From Chloroflexota bacterium (lineage in GTDB: Bacteria; Chloroflexota; Dehalococcoidia; Lucifugimonadales; JADFKI01): a stretch of 64,000 bases of DNA. How positions within the stretch are numbered: position 1 is the first letter of the stretch; each line of letters starts with the position of its first letter. Both the position numbers and the translations under genes were made by a program. The notes beneath the pieces were generated by a model. That model saw only the letters and a program-made list of their open reading frames with translations. It searched no databases and was not told where the DNA came from. This document shows, in pieces, positions 53,991-62,700 of the stretch. The stretch is from NCBI GenBank assembly GCA_009840355.1, contig VXNZ01000023.1, positions 122,222 through 186,221 on the forward strand. Direction: 5' to 3'.

Positions 53991-54974
53991 TCACTCGCTC
54001 GCGCTCCTGGGGGCCTGTCCGCTCCCGGCGGCTCCTCCGCCGGAGGGCGTGGACGACGAGGCCGCCGAGCCCACGCCGCTTGCGGCAGCCGAGGCGCCCG
54101 CTCCGGCAGCCATAGCTCCGGCCGCCACGCCTCCCGGTCCTCCAGCCGCGCCTCCCGCGAGCAGTCCTATGGAGCGGGCAGAGCGCGCGATGGACGCGGG
54201 AAGGGACAGGCCGAAGTAGAGCGTGGAGAGCCAGGCGTCGAACGTCCCGGCGTTGCCGAGCATCGACGGCACCCTGGTCGCCATATAGACGAACGCGAGC
54301 GACATCAGCAGCTTCCAGATAAGGTCCTGCACCGGCTCGAACGCAGTTATCGGCGCGAGTTGGTTCAGGAAGCCGAAGCCCAGCGCGAGAGCGACCAGTT
54401 GGATCGCCTGCTGGAACACCGTCGTCATGAACAGGCGCAGCCAGTGACGGCCCCAGCCCGCGGTGTGCGGCAGTATCCACAGCCCGAGGGCCATGGGCGC
54501 AAGCGCCAGCAGTATGTCTATGAGCGCGAGGCGCAGGATCATCTGCACCAGCACGTAGAGCACGAAGAGTCCGTAGACCAGGTAGAGGATGGCGAACAGC
54601 AGCACCATTCCCACGCTCCCCGCCTCCGCCGCATTCAGCAGCGTGTGCGCGGTCGTGCGCAGCAGGTCTCCGGGAGTTATGCCCAGCGATGCCGCGATGA
54701 AGCCGGACACGGCGTGTGCCAGGTCCAGCACCAGCGCGCACCACCACAGCGAGGACGCAGCGGCGACGAGGCCGAGCACGAGGCGCGGGACCATCTCCCG
54801 CCAGCCGGCCTGCTGCCGGCCTAGGTGATCCGCGACGATGAGGCTGAGCCCCATCCATCCGAGGATGACCGCCAGAGCGCCTGACGCGACGGCCCAGACG
54901 ACCAGCCACGCTTGTCGCACCAGCGGATGCAGGTAGGTGAGGTCTGGTGGAGTTCCGGTGAGGATGTCTTCCAC
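53991..54974 (-). CDS. VirB6/TrbL-like polytopic conjugation protein
   Basis: This 327-residue protein has about seven hydrophobic helices between residues 20 and 240 (for example VLLFAILYLVYGLFVLYVLVQMILRLALIDI) and a Gly/Ala/Ser-rich C-terminal tail, the common form of VirB6/TrbL channel proteins. The GTG at 54974 starts 3 bases after the stop of the exported-protein gene. It probably forms the inner-membrane part of the transfer channel. Confidence 0.75.
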   Translation of the reverse strand: MEDILTGTPPDLTYLHPLVRQAWLVVWAVASGALAVILGWMGLSLIVADHLGRQQAGWREMVPRLVLGLVAAASSLWWCALVLDLAHAVSGFIAASLGITPGDLLRTTAHTLLNAAEAGSVGMVLLFAILYLVYGLFVLYVLVQMILRLALIDILLALAPMALGLWILPHTAGWGRHWLRLFMTTVFQQAIQLVALALGFGFLNQLAPITAFEPVQDLIWKLLMSLAFVYMATRVPSMLGNAGTFDAWLSTLYFGLSLPASIARSARSIGLLAGGAAGGPGGVAAGAMAAGAGASAAASGVGSAASSSTPSGGGAAGSGQAPRSASE

Positions 54975-54977
54975 GTT

Positions 54978-55592
54978 CTACCCTCCCCTGCAGTTGGCGG
55001 CGTCCTCGCCGGACGCGTGCTCCACGACTCCGCAGAGCGTTCCGTGAGTACCCTCGATCACCCAGCCGGCGAAGGCCCTCGCCCAGCGAGCGGGACTGAG
55101 CGCGGCCAGCACCCTGTCCCAGATCCTTGTGGGCTCGTAGATGGGGATGACGGCGTGAAAGGCATCCCGCTCACCGTCTTCTGCGACGGCGAGCATCACC
55201 AGGAGGTAGGCGCGGTCGCGGTCGAGCTCAGGCTGCTCGTCGAGCGCCGGGTACTCGAAGCTGTACTCCCAGCCGTCGGCCCTCTGCTTCTCGCCGCCGG
55301 CCACGCGGTACATGGCGCTTATCCAGTCGCCTGTGTCGACGTCGCGGACGGCGTAGTAGAGGGTCCCTATCTTCCGGTCGAAGACGGGACGGGCGACGAA
55401 CTCGCCTTCCTTCTTGCGCTCTACGAACTCGCGCTCTGCGTTGACCAGCGTGATCCCGCCGCCCGGCGGGGACTGTGCCAGTGCGATGTCGCTCGACGGC
55501 ACCGCCGCGAGCGCCGCCAGCAGCAGAGCGGCGGCCAGGGGCATCAGCCACCCGGCCTTACCCCTGGCCCTGAATGGTCGTCGGGTTGTCAT
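54978..55592 (-). CDS. Exported protein, first gene of the transfer operon
   Basis: From the ATG at 55592 (GGGAG seven bases upstream) this is a 204-residue secreted protein. It has a signal peptide (residues 1-40, GKAGWLMPLAAALLLAALAAV...IALAQ) and a hydrophilic body of mostly beta strands (FVARPVFDRKIGTLYYAVRDVDTGDWISAM). No domain was recognised; there is one Cys pair near the C-terminus. Its place at the head of the operon suggests a role in mating-pair contact. Confidence 0.65.
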   Translation of the reverse strand: MTTRRPFRARGKAGWLMPLAAALLLAALAAVPSSDIALAQSPPGGGITLVNAEREFVERKKEGEFVARPVFDRKIGTLYYAVRDVDTGDWISAMYRVAGGEKQRADGWEYSFEYPALDEQPELDRDRAYLLVMLAVAEDGERDAFHAVIPIYEPTRIWDRVLAALSPARWARAFAGWVIEGTHGTLCGVVEHASGEDAANCRGG

Positions 55593-56001
55593 TCGCGCTC
55601 CCACGTCTTCGCCTCCTCGCGGTCGATGTGTTCGTGTTGCCTGCCATCGAGTGTGGGGGGCCGGAATGCGCTTAGGAATGGTGAGTGAGGGGGGCTGTGG
55701 GCAGCCCCGGCGGGGTCGCGCGCAGCCCCCCTCAGCAGGCCTGATAAATGGAGGGCCGGTTGTGGTGTACTACCCGTGTACAGGGATTTGCGCGTGGCGG
55801 GGACGGCTGAGGAGGGGCTGGGGCAACGCCTGTACAGGCGTGGAGCGGCTCCCGGCAGCACAAGCCTGCAAGCACTTCGTCTCCGGGTCTGGTTCCACGG
55901 TCATGGGGCAGCGGCGGCTAGGAATTGGGGAAAGTGGAACACGGCGATCTGCGGTGGAAATGGGGCAGTCGCAACTACGAAATGGGGAAATTGGAACATG
56001 G
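55593..56001. promoter_or_regulatory. Divergent control region with palindrome and iteron-like repeats
   Basis: This 409-base spacer separates the leftward transfer operon and the rightward HTH/coiled-coil gene. It contains a perfect 16-base palindrome ACGCCTGTACAGGCGT (55826-55841) and a related CCCGTGTACAGGG (55773-55785). Two 42-base direct repeats begin ATGGGGCAG (55903-55944 and 55960-56001) and match at 34 of 42 positions. These are good candidates for binding sites of the HTH protein or for an origin of transfer or replication. Confidence 0.5.
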
Positions 56002-56853
56002 ATGAAAGAACAGACGGTGAAAGACCGAGAAATCGAGTGGTCAGGCGATGCTCCGAGCCTGGAGAGCCTGCGGCAGCTGCGGCTTACGGCGCTGCTGGCA
56101 GACGTCATGGAGGAGCTGGGACAGGTGAGGGCGGCGCGGAAGCTGGGCGTCGACCGCAAGACGCTGTGGAGGTGCAGGAACAGCGGCAGGCTGACCCCCA
56201 GGCTGTCCGACGCCCTGGAGCGGATGCTGCTGGAACAGGACCTTTCGGCTGCGATGAGACAGGGGGAACGAGTTGTGGAGCTGGAGCGGCAGGTCGCGGA
56301 GTTGCAGGGGGAATTGCGGGCCGTCCGCGAGGCTGTTGAAGGCCGGGACGACGTTCTGGGAGAGGAGCACGCGGTTGCGATGCGTAAGTTCGAGCGGCGG
56401 CTGGCACGATTGGAGTCGACGGCCGGCGCAGAAGCTGAATCCAAGACGGCCGCGGTTCCGGACGACAGGCCCGGGGCTGAGCCGTTTCGCAGGATATATC
56501 GCGACCTGGTGACCGAGGAGGCGGAGCCGGGAGAGGAGCGCGTGTACGGGGAGGCCGCGCCGGTCGTCGTCGACTGGCGGGAGGCGAAAGCCGCCTACAG
56601 GCATGCTGTGGAGAAGGGGACAGCGCTTCAGAGGGCCGACGCCACGATACGCGTGCTGGAGCTGGAGATCGAGCTCATCGAGGGGCACGAGCTGACGCTG
56701 CCACCTCGCACGTACCCCTGGGACATGTCGGAGCGGCTCGACGAGGTATGGGGCAGGCGGCACTCGCTGGATATGGCGCACGTGCACCGCAACCGGGCGC
56801 TGCTGAGGCGCTGGCTGCTCCGCGTACTGACCTGCGGGCTCTGGCGGAAATAG
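56002..56853 (+). CDS. HTH/coiled-coil DNA-binding protein
   Basis: The 283-residue product from ATG 56002 has a Fis-like HTH (QVRAARKLGVDRKTLWRCRNSGRLTPRLSDALERML, about residues 40-75). A coiled coil follows (ERQVAELQGELRAVREAVEGRDDV, about 90-135), and then an Arg/Trp-rich C-terminus. It resembles KfrA-type or bacterial enhancer-binding-like plasmid regulators in layout only. An in-frame extension could start at 55903, in which case the two direct repeats encode MGQRRLGIGESGT and MGQSQLRNGEIGT. Confidence 0.65.
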   Translation: MKEQTVKDREIEWSGDAPSLESLRQLRLTALLADVMEELGQVRAARKLGVDRKTLWRCRNSGRLTPRLSDALERMLLEQDLSAAMRQGERVVELERQVAELQGELRAVREAVEGRDDVLGEEHAVAMRKFERRLARLESTAGAEAESKTAAVPDDRPGAEPFRRIYRDLVTEEAEPGEERVYGEAAPVVVDWREAKAAYRHAVEKGTALQRADATIRVLELEIELIEGHELTLPPRTYPWDMSERLDEVWGRRHSLDMAHVHRNRALLRRWLLRVLTCGLWRK

Positions 56854-57561
56854 GCCCCGTCAGAGCGCTGCTACATCGGAGCCACGACGGAGCGACGTTC
56901 GAGCCAACTCAGCGCAAGTGATTCGGGTGTAGAGGGGGGATTGGGGGGTTTTGGGGCTTCCATCCGGTCGGGTGTTCGGGTGATAATCGAGTCAGTTTCA
57001 GGCTTTTTCCAGTGTTTCCTGCCGAGAAAACTGGAGGGTCAGTCCCTGACCCGGAGCTGCCCGACGGATCGAGCCCCGCTCTCCCGACGGCGTTCTGCAA
57101 GGGACGAACGCAATCCCGTTGCGTGAGCCGGTCTGGGGGTCGAGCACCGCTCCTCCGACACCGCCTCGAATGCAGGGACCCAGGTTGGAGCGCACCCCGC
57201 GCTTCGACTGTTTCCACACGCCTGCGGTCAGGCTATGTCTCAGCCATACCGCAGCCTCCTCACCCGCCCGTCTGCTCCTCGCAGGCAGGCCGGCTCACGT
57301 CTTCGCGGCTTTCCCCGGATGTAGCTCACCCCGGGCAATCTGCGTTCTTCTCACCGCGCCGTCCTCTGGTCGATCTACAGGTAGGTGCTCCCCACTCACC
57401 AGCTTCCCGGCTGTCCCTTCCCAACGATGTGACCCCTGGTCGAGCTGCGTCTTCTTTCATCCCGCCGTCCGGCTCGTCGTTGGATGTCGGGCGTCTTCGG
57501 CAAGGCATAGGACTCACGAAAGTCAACGACAACGATATGAACTTCAGCAAGGAGGCAACGA
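56854..57561. other. Non-coding 708-base region with hairpins
   Basis: No credible gene is present on either strand. The GGGTCAG-TCC-CTGACCC hairpin lies at 57036-57052. A longer two-part stem has CTGCGGT...ACCGCAG outside and GGCT...AGCC inside, at 57222-57254. A poly-G-rich stretch runs at 56932-56956. This could be a structured RNA, a long leader of the following gene, or an origin. AAGGAGG for the next gene lies at its end (57549-57555). Confidence 0.5.
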
Positions 57562-58056
57562 ATGGCAACGACGGAACGGACACACACGGAAGTAGGAAAG
57601 GACATGACGGAACGGTACACCGGACCTAGCGCGGCGCGAATAGCGGACCTGATACCTCACAGGGTCAGCTTCGAGCGGGACTGGTTCTGGACGACGACGG
57701 ACATCTGCCACGGCGGTCGCTCGGACGGGCTGGCATTTCGGCAGAGGCCGGACGGCGAGGGCATAGACGTGCGCTGCCACACGCGGAACTGCCCTCGCGG
57801 GCTGATGATAACCCACCTGGAGGATCTGATTGGTCTGCCCATCCGGACGGCCTACGAGCGGGTCAGCCACGCGCCGAGAAGGTCGTGGCGGAAGTGGTGG
57901 ACGCGAAAGCGCATCGCGTTTGTCGGGGTTGTCACCCTGATCGTCGCGGCGCCGCTGCTGTTCGGCCACGGAATCGAGGCCGCCTTCCTCAACCTGGCCG
58001 GTCTCGGCATCGGCGCGCTGCTTGCCTGGCGGTTCACCCGCCGCCTCAGACGTTGA
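57562..58056 (+). CDS. Zinc-finger-like protein with C-terminal membrane segment
   Basis: This 164-residue protein has a cysteine/histidine cluster (CHGGRSDGLAFR...VRCHTRNC, about residues 49-77) resembling a primase-type CHC2 zinc finger. A short helical part follows (LEDLIGLPIRTAYERV) and then two hydrophobic segments at residues about 117-157, ending in basic residues. A membrane-anchored zinc finger is unusual. A perfect AAGGAGG precedes the ATG; the start codon region is repeated near 58329. Confidence 0.6.
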   Translation: MATTERTHTEVGKDMTERYTGPSAARIADLIPHRVSFERDWFWTTTDICHGGRSDGLAFRQRPDGEGIDVRCHTRNCPRGLMITHLEDLIGLPIRTAYERVSHAPRRSWRKWWTRKRIAFVGVVTLIVAAPLLFGHGIEAAFLNLAGLGIGALLAWRFTRRLRR

Positions 58057-58192
58057 ATCCGCCCGTAGGCCGGCTCTACAACCCAACCAAATCACAAGGG
58101 TCGTCTCCATCCGGGGGCGGCTCTTCTTCTTTGGACGCAATCGGGCGCGGACCGAAGGCGACTCGGCAATCACGACACAGGAGGTAGGGACG

Positions 58193-58474
58193 ATGACGAC
58201 GGCGACACTGGCAAACGGAAATCGGATGACGGACACGCATCGTAGCGAAACAGATCCCCACCCTTCTTATCGGGACGACCGCGCGTTCCGGCTCACGGTG
58301 GTCAGCATAACCAGGCAACACGCTCAGGAAGGAGGTTACCAGTGGCGACGACGGAACGGACACGAACTTCCACGGTCTTCCAGGACCAAGGATGAAGTGG
58401 TCTGCCGCACCCCTATCCACCCAGGTGAAGCGATTGTCACACACCGGAACCAGGAAAGGAGGAGGGAAGAATAG
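58193..58474 (+). CDS. Small hypothetical protein of the mobile element
   Basis: This 93-residue hydrophilic protein starts MTTATLANGNRMTDTHRSET and is rich in Arg, Thr and His, with no recognisable domain. An AGGAGGT site eight bases upstream of the ATG supports expression. A second ORF with its own AAGGAGG and GTG (58342-58395, 17 residues, VATTERTRTSTV) lies inside it in another frame. Existence is moderately supported; function unknown. Confidence 0.45.
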   Translation: MTTATLANGNRMTDTHRSETDPHPSYRDDRAFRLTVVSITRQHAQEGGYQWRRRNGHELPRSSRTKDEVVCRTPIHPGEAIVTHRNQERRREE

Positions 58475-58522
58475 GGAAAGGGGACCAGACGACTAATCAA
58501 GCTCCCCTAACCCACTGAGGCT

Positions 58523-58544
58523 CCGTAGCAAGTGCTCGCTACGG
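58523..58544 (+). repeat. Inverted repeat
   Basis: CCGTAGC pairs with GCTACGG around an eight-base loop, just after the small gene and before the terminator. It is probably part of the end of that transcript. Confidence 0.5.
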
Positions 58545-58585
58545 GTCCTATTCACGAGCCATATCAGAGAGCACACCTGACCTGA

Positions 58586-58615
58586 AGCCCCTGGCGACAT
58601 CGCTGGGGGCTTTTT
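58586..58615 (+). terminator. Rho-independent terminator
   Basis: AGCCCC (58586-58591) pairs with GGGGCT (58606-58611), with additional inner pairing of TGGCG and CGCTG, followed by five T residues. It should end plus-strand transcription from the small genes upstream. Confidence 0.8.
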
Positions 58616-58651
58616 CATTGCCGGGGCACAGCCGGCGGAAAGGAAAACACG

Positions 58652-59086
58652 ATGGTTGCACAACAGGACATCATACATGCATGGCAAATCGGCGCACCCC
58701 TCTGCCAGGGCTGCGGACACGAACTGGGCAGGGAGGAGATTGGCACGGTATGCGACCTGTGCATCGCCGAGGAGATCGCGGGGAGATACGCCAGCCGCAA
58801 GGACAAGTCCGTTGTCGACATGGAAGGGCTGGACGTCATGAACACGAGCGACCCGGCCGTGTACTGGTACTGGCTGGATATGGAGGACACCATGGTTGCG
58901 AGACCGGGAGAGCCCACGAACCTGGAGAGGAACGTCACGACCGGTAATGCGATCGGGTGGGCCGAGCGCTATGAGGAAGACCGCAGGAAGCTGAATGAAC
59001 TCTACGAGTGGTTCGGCATCGCGCAGGACACGCCGATTGCCCAGGTCACGGGTGAGGCCAGCCGCATCAGCCTCTCAAGCCGCTGA
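58652..59086 (+). CDS. Small zinc-ribbon protein
   Basis: This 144-residue protein has a four-Cys ribbon CQGCGHELGREEIGTVCDLC (about 18-37), then a helical acidic part (ERYEEDRRKLNELYEWFG). The family was not recognised. It sits between a terminator and a convergent HTH gene and is preceded by GGAAAGGA. Confidence 0.6.
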   Translation: MVAQQDIIHAWQIGAPLCQGCGHELGREEIGTVCDLCIAEEIAGRYASRKDKSVVDMEGLDVMNTSDPAVYWYWLDMEDTMVARPGEPTNLERNVTTGNAIGWAERYEEDRRKLNELYEWFGIAQDTPIAQVTGEASRISLSSR

Positions 59087-59191
59087 GCGTGACAGACAGG
59101 GGGAGGAACGGTTATCCGGTGCCTCCCCCTATCTGTAGATGTATTCAGACCTTTTGCGTTTGAGGGACTTTCACTCTTCACTACTGCCGGG

Positions 59192-59434
59192 CTAGGCGTC
59201 GAGACGCTCTATGAGGAACAGCTCGTCGAAGTCAGTTATTTCCAGCGCCTGCTGAATACGCCTGCGCACGCGCGGCGAGGGGCTGCGGGTTCCTCCCACC
59301 AGCTGCGACATGTACCCCGACGAAAGACCGCACAGGCGCGCAAGCTCGTTCTGGGAGATGCCGCGCTCGTCCAGCAGCCGCCACACCGCGACGGCCCTGA
59401 GAACGACGCGCGACGAGGGTTGCCTGCGCTTCAC
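59192..59434 (-). CDS. XRE-family HTH protein, paralogue of the gene at 37356
   Basis: This 80-residue protein starts at a GTG (59434) with AGGAG upstream. It begins KRRQPSSRVVLRAVAVWRLL and has an HTH GISQNELARLCGLSSGYMSQLVGGTRSPSPRVRRRI and a C-terminal FDELFLIERLDA. It aligns along its whole length with the gene at 37356-37595, so the element carries two copies in opposite orientation near its two ends. Confidence 0.82.
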   Translation of the reverse strand: MKRRQPSSRVVLRAVAVWRLLDERGISQNELARLCGLSSGYMSQLVGGTRSPSPRVRRRIQQALEITDFDELFLIERLDA

Positions 59435-59529
59435 TTCCCGTGCTCCTGGGCTCCTTTCCTGACGTCCCGGCATCCGCCCCACCTGGAGGACTCCGCCGAC
59501 GCCTCGTCAACCTCATCCTTCAAGTGCAT
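59431..59529 (-). CDS. Possible 32-residue leader protein upstream of the HTH gene
   Basis: A short frame from the ATG at 59529 (MHLKDEVDEASAESSRWGGC) has AAGAGGG upstream, and its stop overlaps the GTG of the HTH gene. This matches the arrangement of the small gene before the paralogue at 37356. Translation coupling is possible but the sequence alone is weak evidence. Nothing else was recognised between here and 59737. Confidence 0.3.
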   Translation of the reverse strand: MHLKDEVDEASAESSRWGGCRDVRKGAQEHGK

Positions 59530-59737
59530 GTATGCGGCCCTCTTTGCGTTATCGGCAATGGCGCTCTCTCGCAGGGCGATGTATATGGGCCTTTTTTGTT
59601 GTCCGCCGCGTCCTGACCGACCGGCACCCGCTGCTGCCCTGCTGCAGGCGCTGCACTCAGGAACGGAACCGGAGCCGGTAGGATGGCGCCCCACCGGCTC
59701 CTTTACTCCTTAAGCGCGTGATTATCTGGCGACTCCG

Positions 59738-62700
59738 TTACTCGCAGGTCTGCACTCCGCCCGGCTTGTCGGGCACCGTGTCCAGCCAATCGCTGAACGC
59801 CGGGGTATCCGGGGCGCACAGGCCGGAGTTGGTGATGGCCAGCCGTTGCATGCCGTCCATGTTGACGAACCCGTCCGGTAACGCGCCGCTCAGCCCGGTG
59901 TTGTCGTGGAGCGACAGCTTGGTCAGGCCGGTCAGGTTACCCAGGCTGATGGGCAGCGACCCACTCAGGCTGTTGCGGGCCAGGCCGATGATGCTCAGGC
60001 TGGACAGATTGCCCAACGCTGACGGTATCGAACCGGTGAGTTGGTTGCGGTTCAGGGCCAGCCGGGTCAGGTTGGACAGATTGCCCAACTGGGTGGGCAG
60101 GCTGCCGCTGATTCTGTTCCGGTCCAGGGACAGGACCTGCAGCGCCTCCAGATCGCCCAGGGCGGCGGGCAGGGCACCGCTCAGGTTGTTGTTGCGCAGC
60201 GACAGGTGGGTCACCTGCCCCTGGCCGTTGACGGTTACGCCGTGCCACTGGGACAGCGGTTGGTCGCTCAGCCAGTTGGCCTTGTTGGTCCAGCCCGCTC
60301 CGCCGGTGGCGTTGTAGAACGCCTCCAGCGCATCCCGCTGCGGGTCGGGCACGACCACGGTTACCGCTACCGTGTCGGCGGCGCTGTCCTCGGTGCCGTC
60401 GTTGACCGTCAGCGAGAAGACCAGCGTGGCGTCGGCGTTGGGCGCGGTGAAGCCGGGGCTGGCGCTGCTCGCGCCCGCCAGCGTTACGCTGGGGCCGGAG
60501 GTCTGCGTCCATGCGTAGGTCAGGGCGTCCCCGTCGGGGTCGTTGCTGCCGCTGCCGTCCAGGGACACCGAGTCCCCGGCATCGACGGTCTGGTCGGTGC
60601 CTGCATCGGCCACCGGCGCGTTGTTCTGCTGGGCCTGCTGTGTCTCGAACTCGTCGTCGTCGGTTACGCTGACGGTTATCGAGGCAATGGTCATGCTGGC
60701 GTAAGGGGACTCGGCAGGGGCGTTGGTGCCGTGTTCGATTTTGCCCTGCTCATCCGCCGTGTCGTCGTCATGGGCCGCGCTGACGGTTACGGTCTGCGGC
60801 GTCCGCCAGTTGTCCGGCGTGAAGGTCAGCTCGAAGGGCTGCGTCGAAAGGCCCGCGGCTAAGCCGAAGGTAAGGATGCCCACATTGGCGATGGGCTGGG
60901 TGACCAGGACCACGGTGTAAGTGGCCGTGCCACCCTCCTCCAGACTCAGGCTGCTCTCGCTCACCGTCACTCCGGCAGTGTCGTCGTCGGCTACTGCGAC
61001 GTTGACGGAGGCGACGGCGATGCCGGTGTACTCATCTGAGCCGCTGACCGCGTGGCTGACGGTGGCCTTATCGTCCGCCGCGTCGCCGTCGTGGGCGGCC
61101 CGGACGGTCACGGTCTGGGCCGTCTGCCAGTTGCCCGTGGTGAAGGTGAGGCTGGCCGGCTGCGCCGTGACGTCAGCGTTGTCGCTGTTCATGGCGATCA
61201 CCACGTTGGCGGTGGGCTGGCCGTCCAGGACCACGCTGTAAGTGGCCGAGCCTCCCTCGTTCACCGCCACCGGGTCGGCGGCGGTCACCGTGATGCTGGC
61301 CCTCCGGTTTGCATCCACGTTGGCGGCGATGGTGCCGGTGGCGACGCGCTTCTCGGGGTCGCTATGCGGGCTGAAGCCGTCGCCGAACACCGCGTTGGTC
61401 AGCGGACCCACGGCGACCAGCACCGTCTCGTCCGGCTCAGCGAAGAAGTCGCCGACCACCGTCACCGTGAAGGTCTTGCTCGTCTCGCCCGGCGCAAAGG
61501 TCAGCGTAAACTCATCCGGCGGAGGGTGAAAACCTAGAGGGTCGTAGTCGTCGCTACGCGTCGCCGTCTGTTCGGGCAATCCGAGCGTGCCGGGCACCGT
61601 CACCGTTTGGCTGCTGGCCGGGCTGAGCGTGAAGATGAAGTTCATCGGCGTGGTCCCCAAGTTGACCACGTCCTCCTCCGCGCGGGGCGAGTTGACCGAC
61701 AGCGTGGAAACCTTTTCGTCGTCGGCTACGCTGACATTGACCGAGGCCACGGCGATGCCGGCGTACTCGGCGGGGCCGCTGACCCGGTGGCTGATGACGG
61801 CCCGCTCGTCCGCTTCGTCGTTGTCCTGGGCCGCTCTGACAGTTACGGTCTGGGCCGTCCGCCAGTTGTCGGGCGTGAAGGTCAGGCTGGCCGGCTGGGT
61901 CGTAACGTCGCCGTTGTTGCTGCTCATCGTGATCACCACGTTGGCGGTGGGCCTGAAGTCCAGGACCACGGTGTAGGTGTTCGAGCCGCCCTCGCTCACC
62001 GCCACCGGGTCGGCGGCGTTCACTGTGACGCCGGCCGCCACGCAGCCGGGAGTCACACGCACCAGGCAGGGGTACTCGGTGGCCGCGCCGAACCGCCAGA
62101 CGTTGTAACTGTCCCGTCTGCCATTGTTGTTGATGTCCTCGGCAACGCGGTCCAGTCTTCCGTCACCGTCCACGTCCTCGTTGACAGTATCCAGCCTTCC
62201 GTCGCCGTCCACGTCCTCGTCAACATCCAGGTTTCCGTCGAAGTCCTTGTCTTCGCCGGAGTCCAACCTACCGTTCCTGAGGAGTGTGTCCTCGTCCACA
62301 TCCAGGTGTCCGTCGCCGTCCACGTCCTCGTTCACGTCCAGGTTTCCGTCGTGGTCGATGTCCTCGCTGACAGGATCCAGTCCTCCGTCGCAGTTGACGT
62401 CTTCGTTATCCCAGCCGCAGTAGATATCCTGGGAACCGGGGGTCCCTTGAAGCTTGGAGGTGATCTGCCCGGGACTGGTGATGATGTGCCCCAAAGGATG
62501 CGCATCGCGGTTGGAGATGATGATGCCGGCCGGGTCGACCTGGCTGGCGCCCTGGTCCTGGCCGGAGGTTTCGGTGTCAAAGTAACTGCCGGCCACCGAG
62601 CCGTGGCCGTAAATCCAGCCCACCAGGCCGCCCACCTGGGGCCAGCCCTTGTCGGAGGACACCGCGCCGGTGGCGTAGCTGTTCCGTACCACGCCATTGT

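Noticed and set aside
57012..57629. 205-codon plus-strand frame over the non-coding region
   Set aside because: Pro/Ser/Arg-rich, no start signal, and it runs into the well-supported gene at 57562 in another frame.
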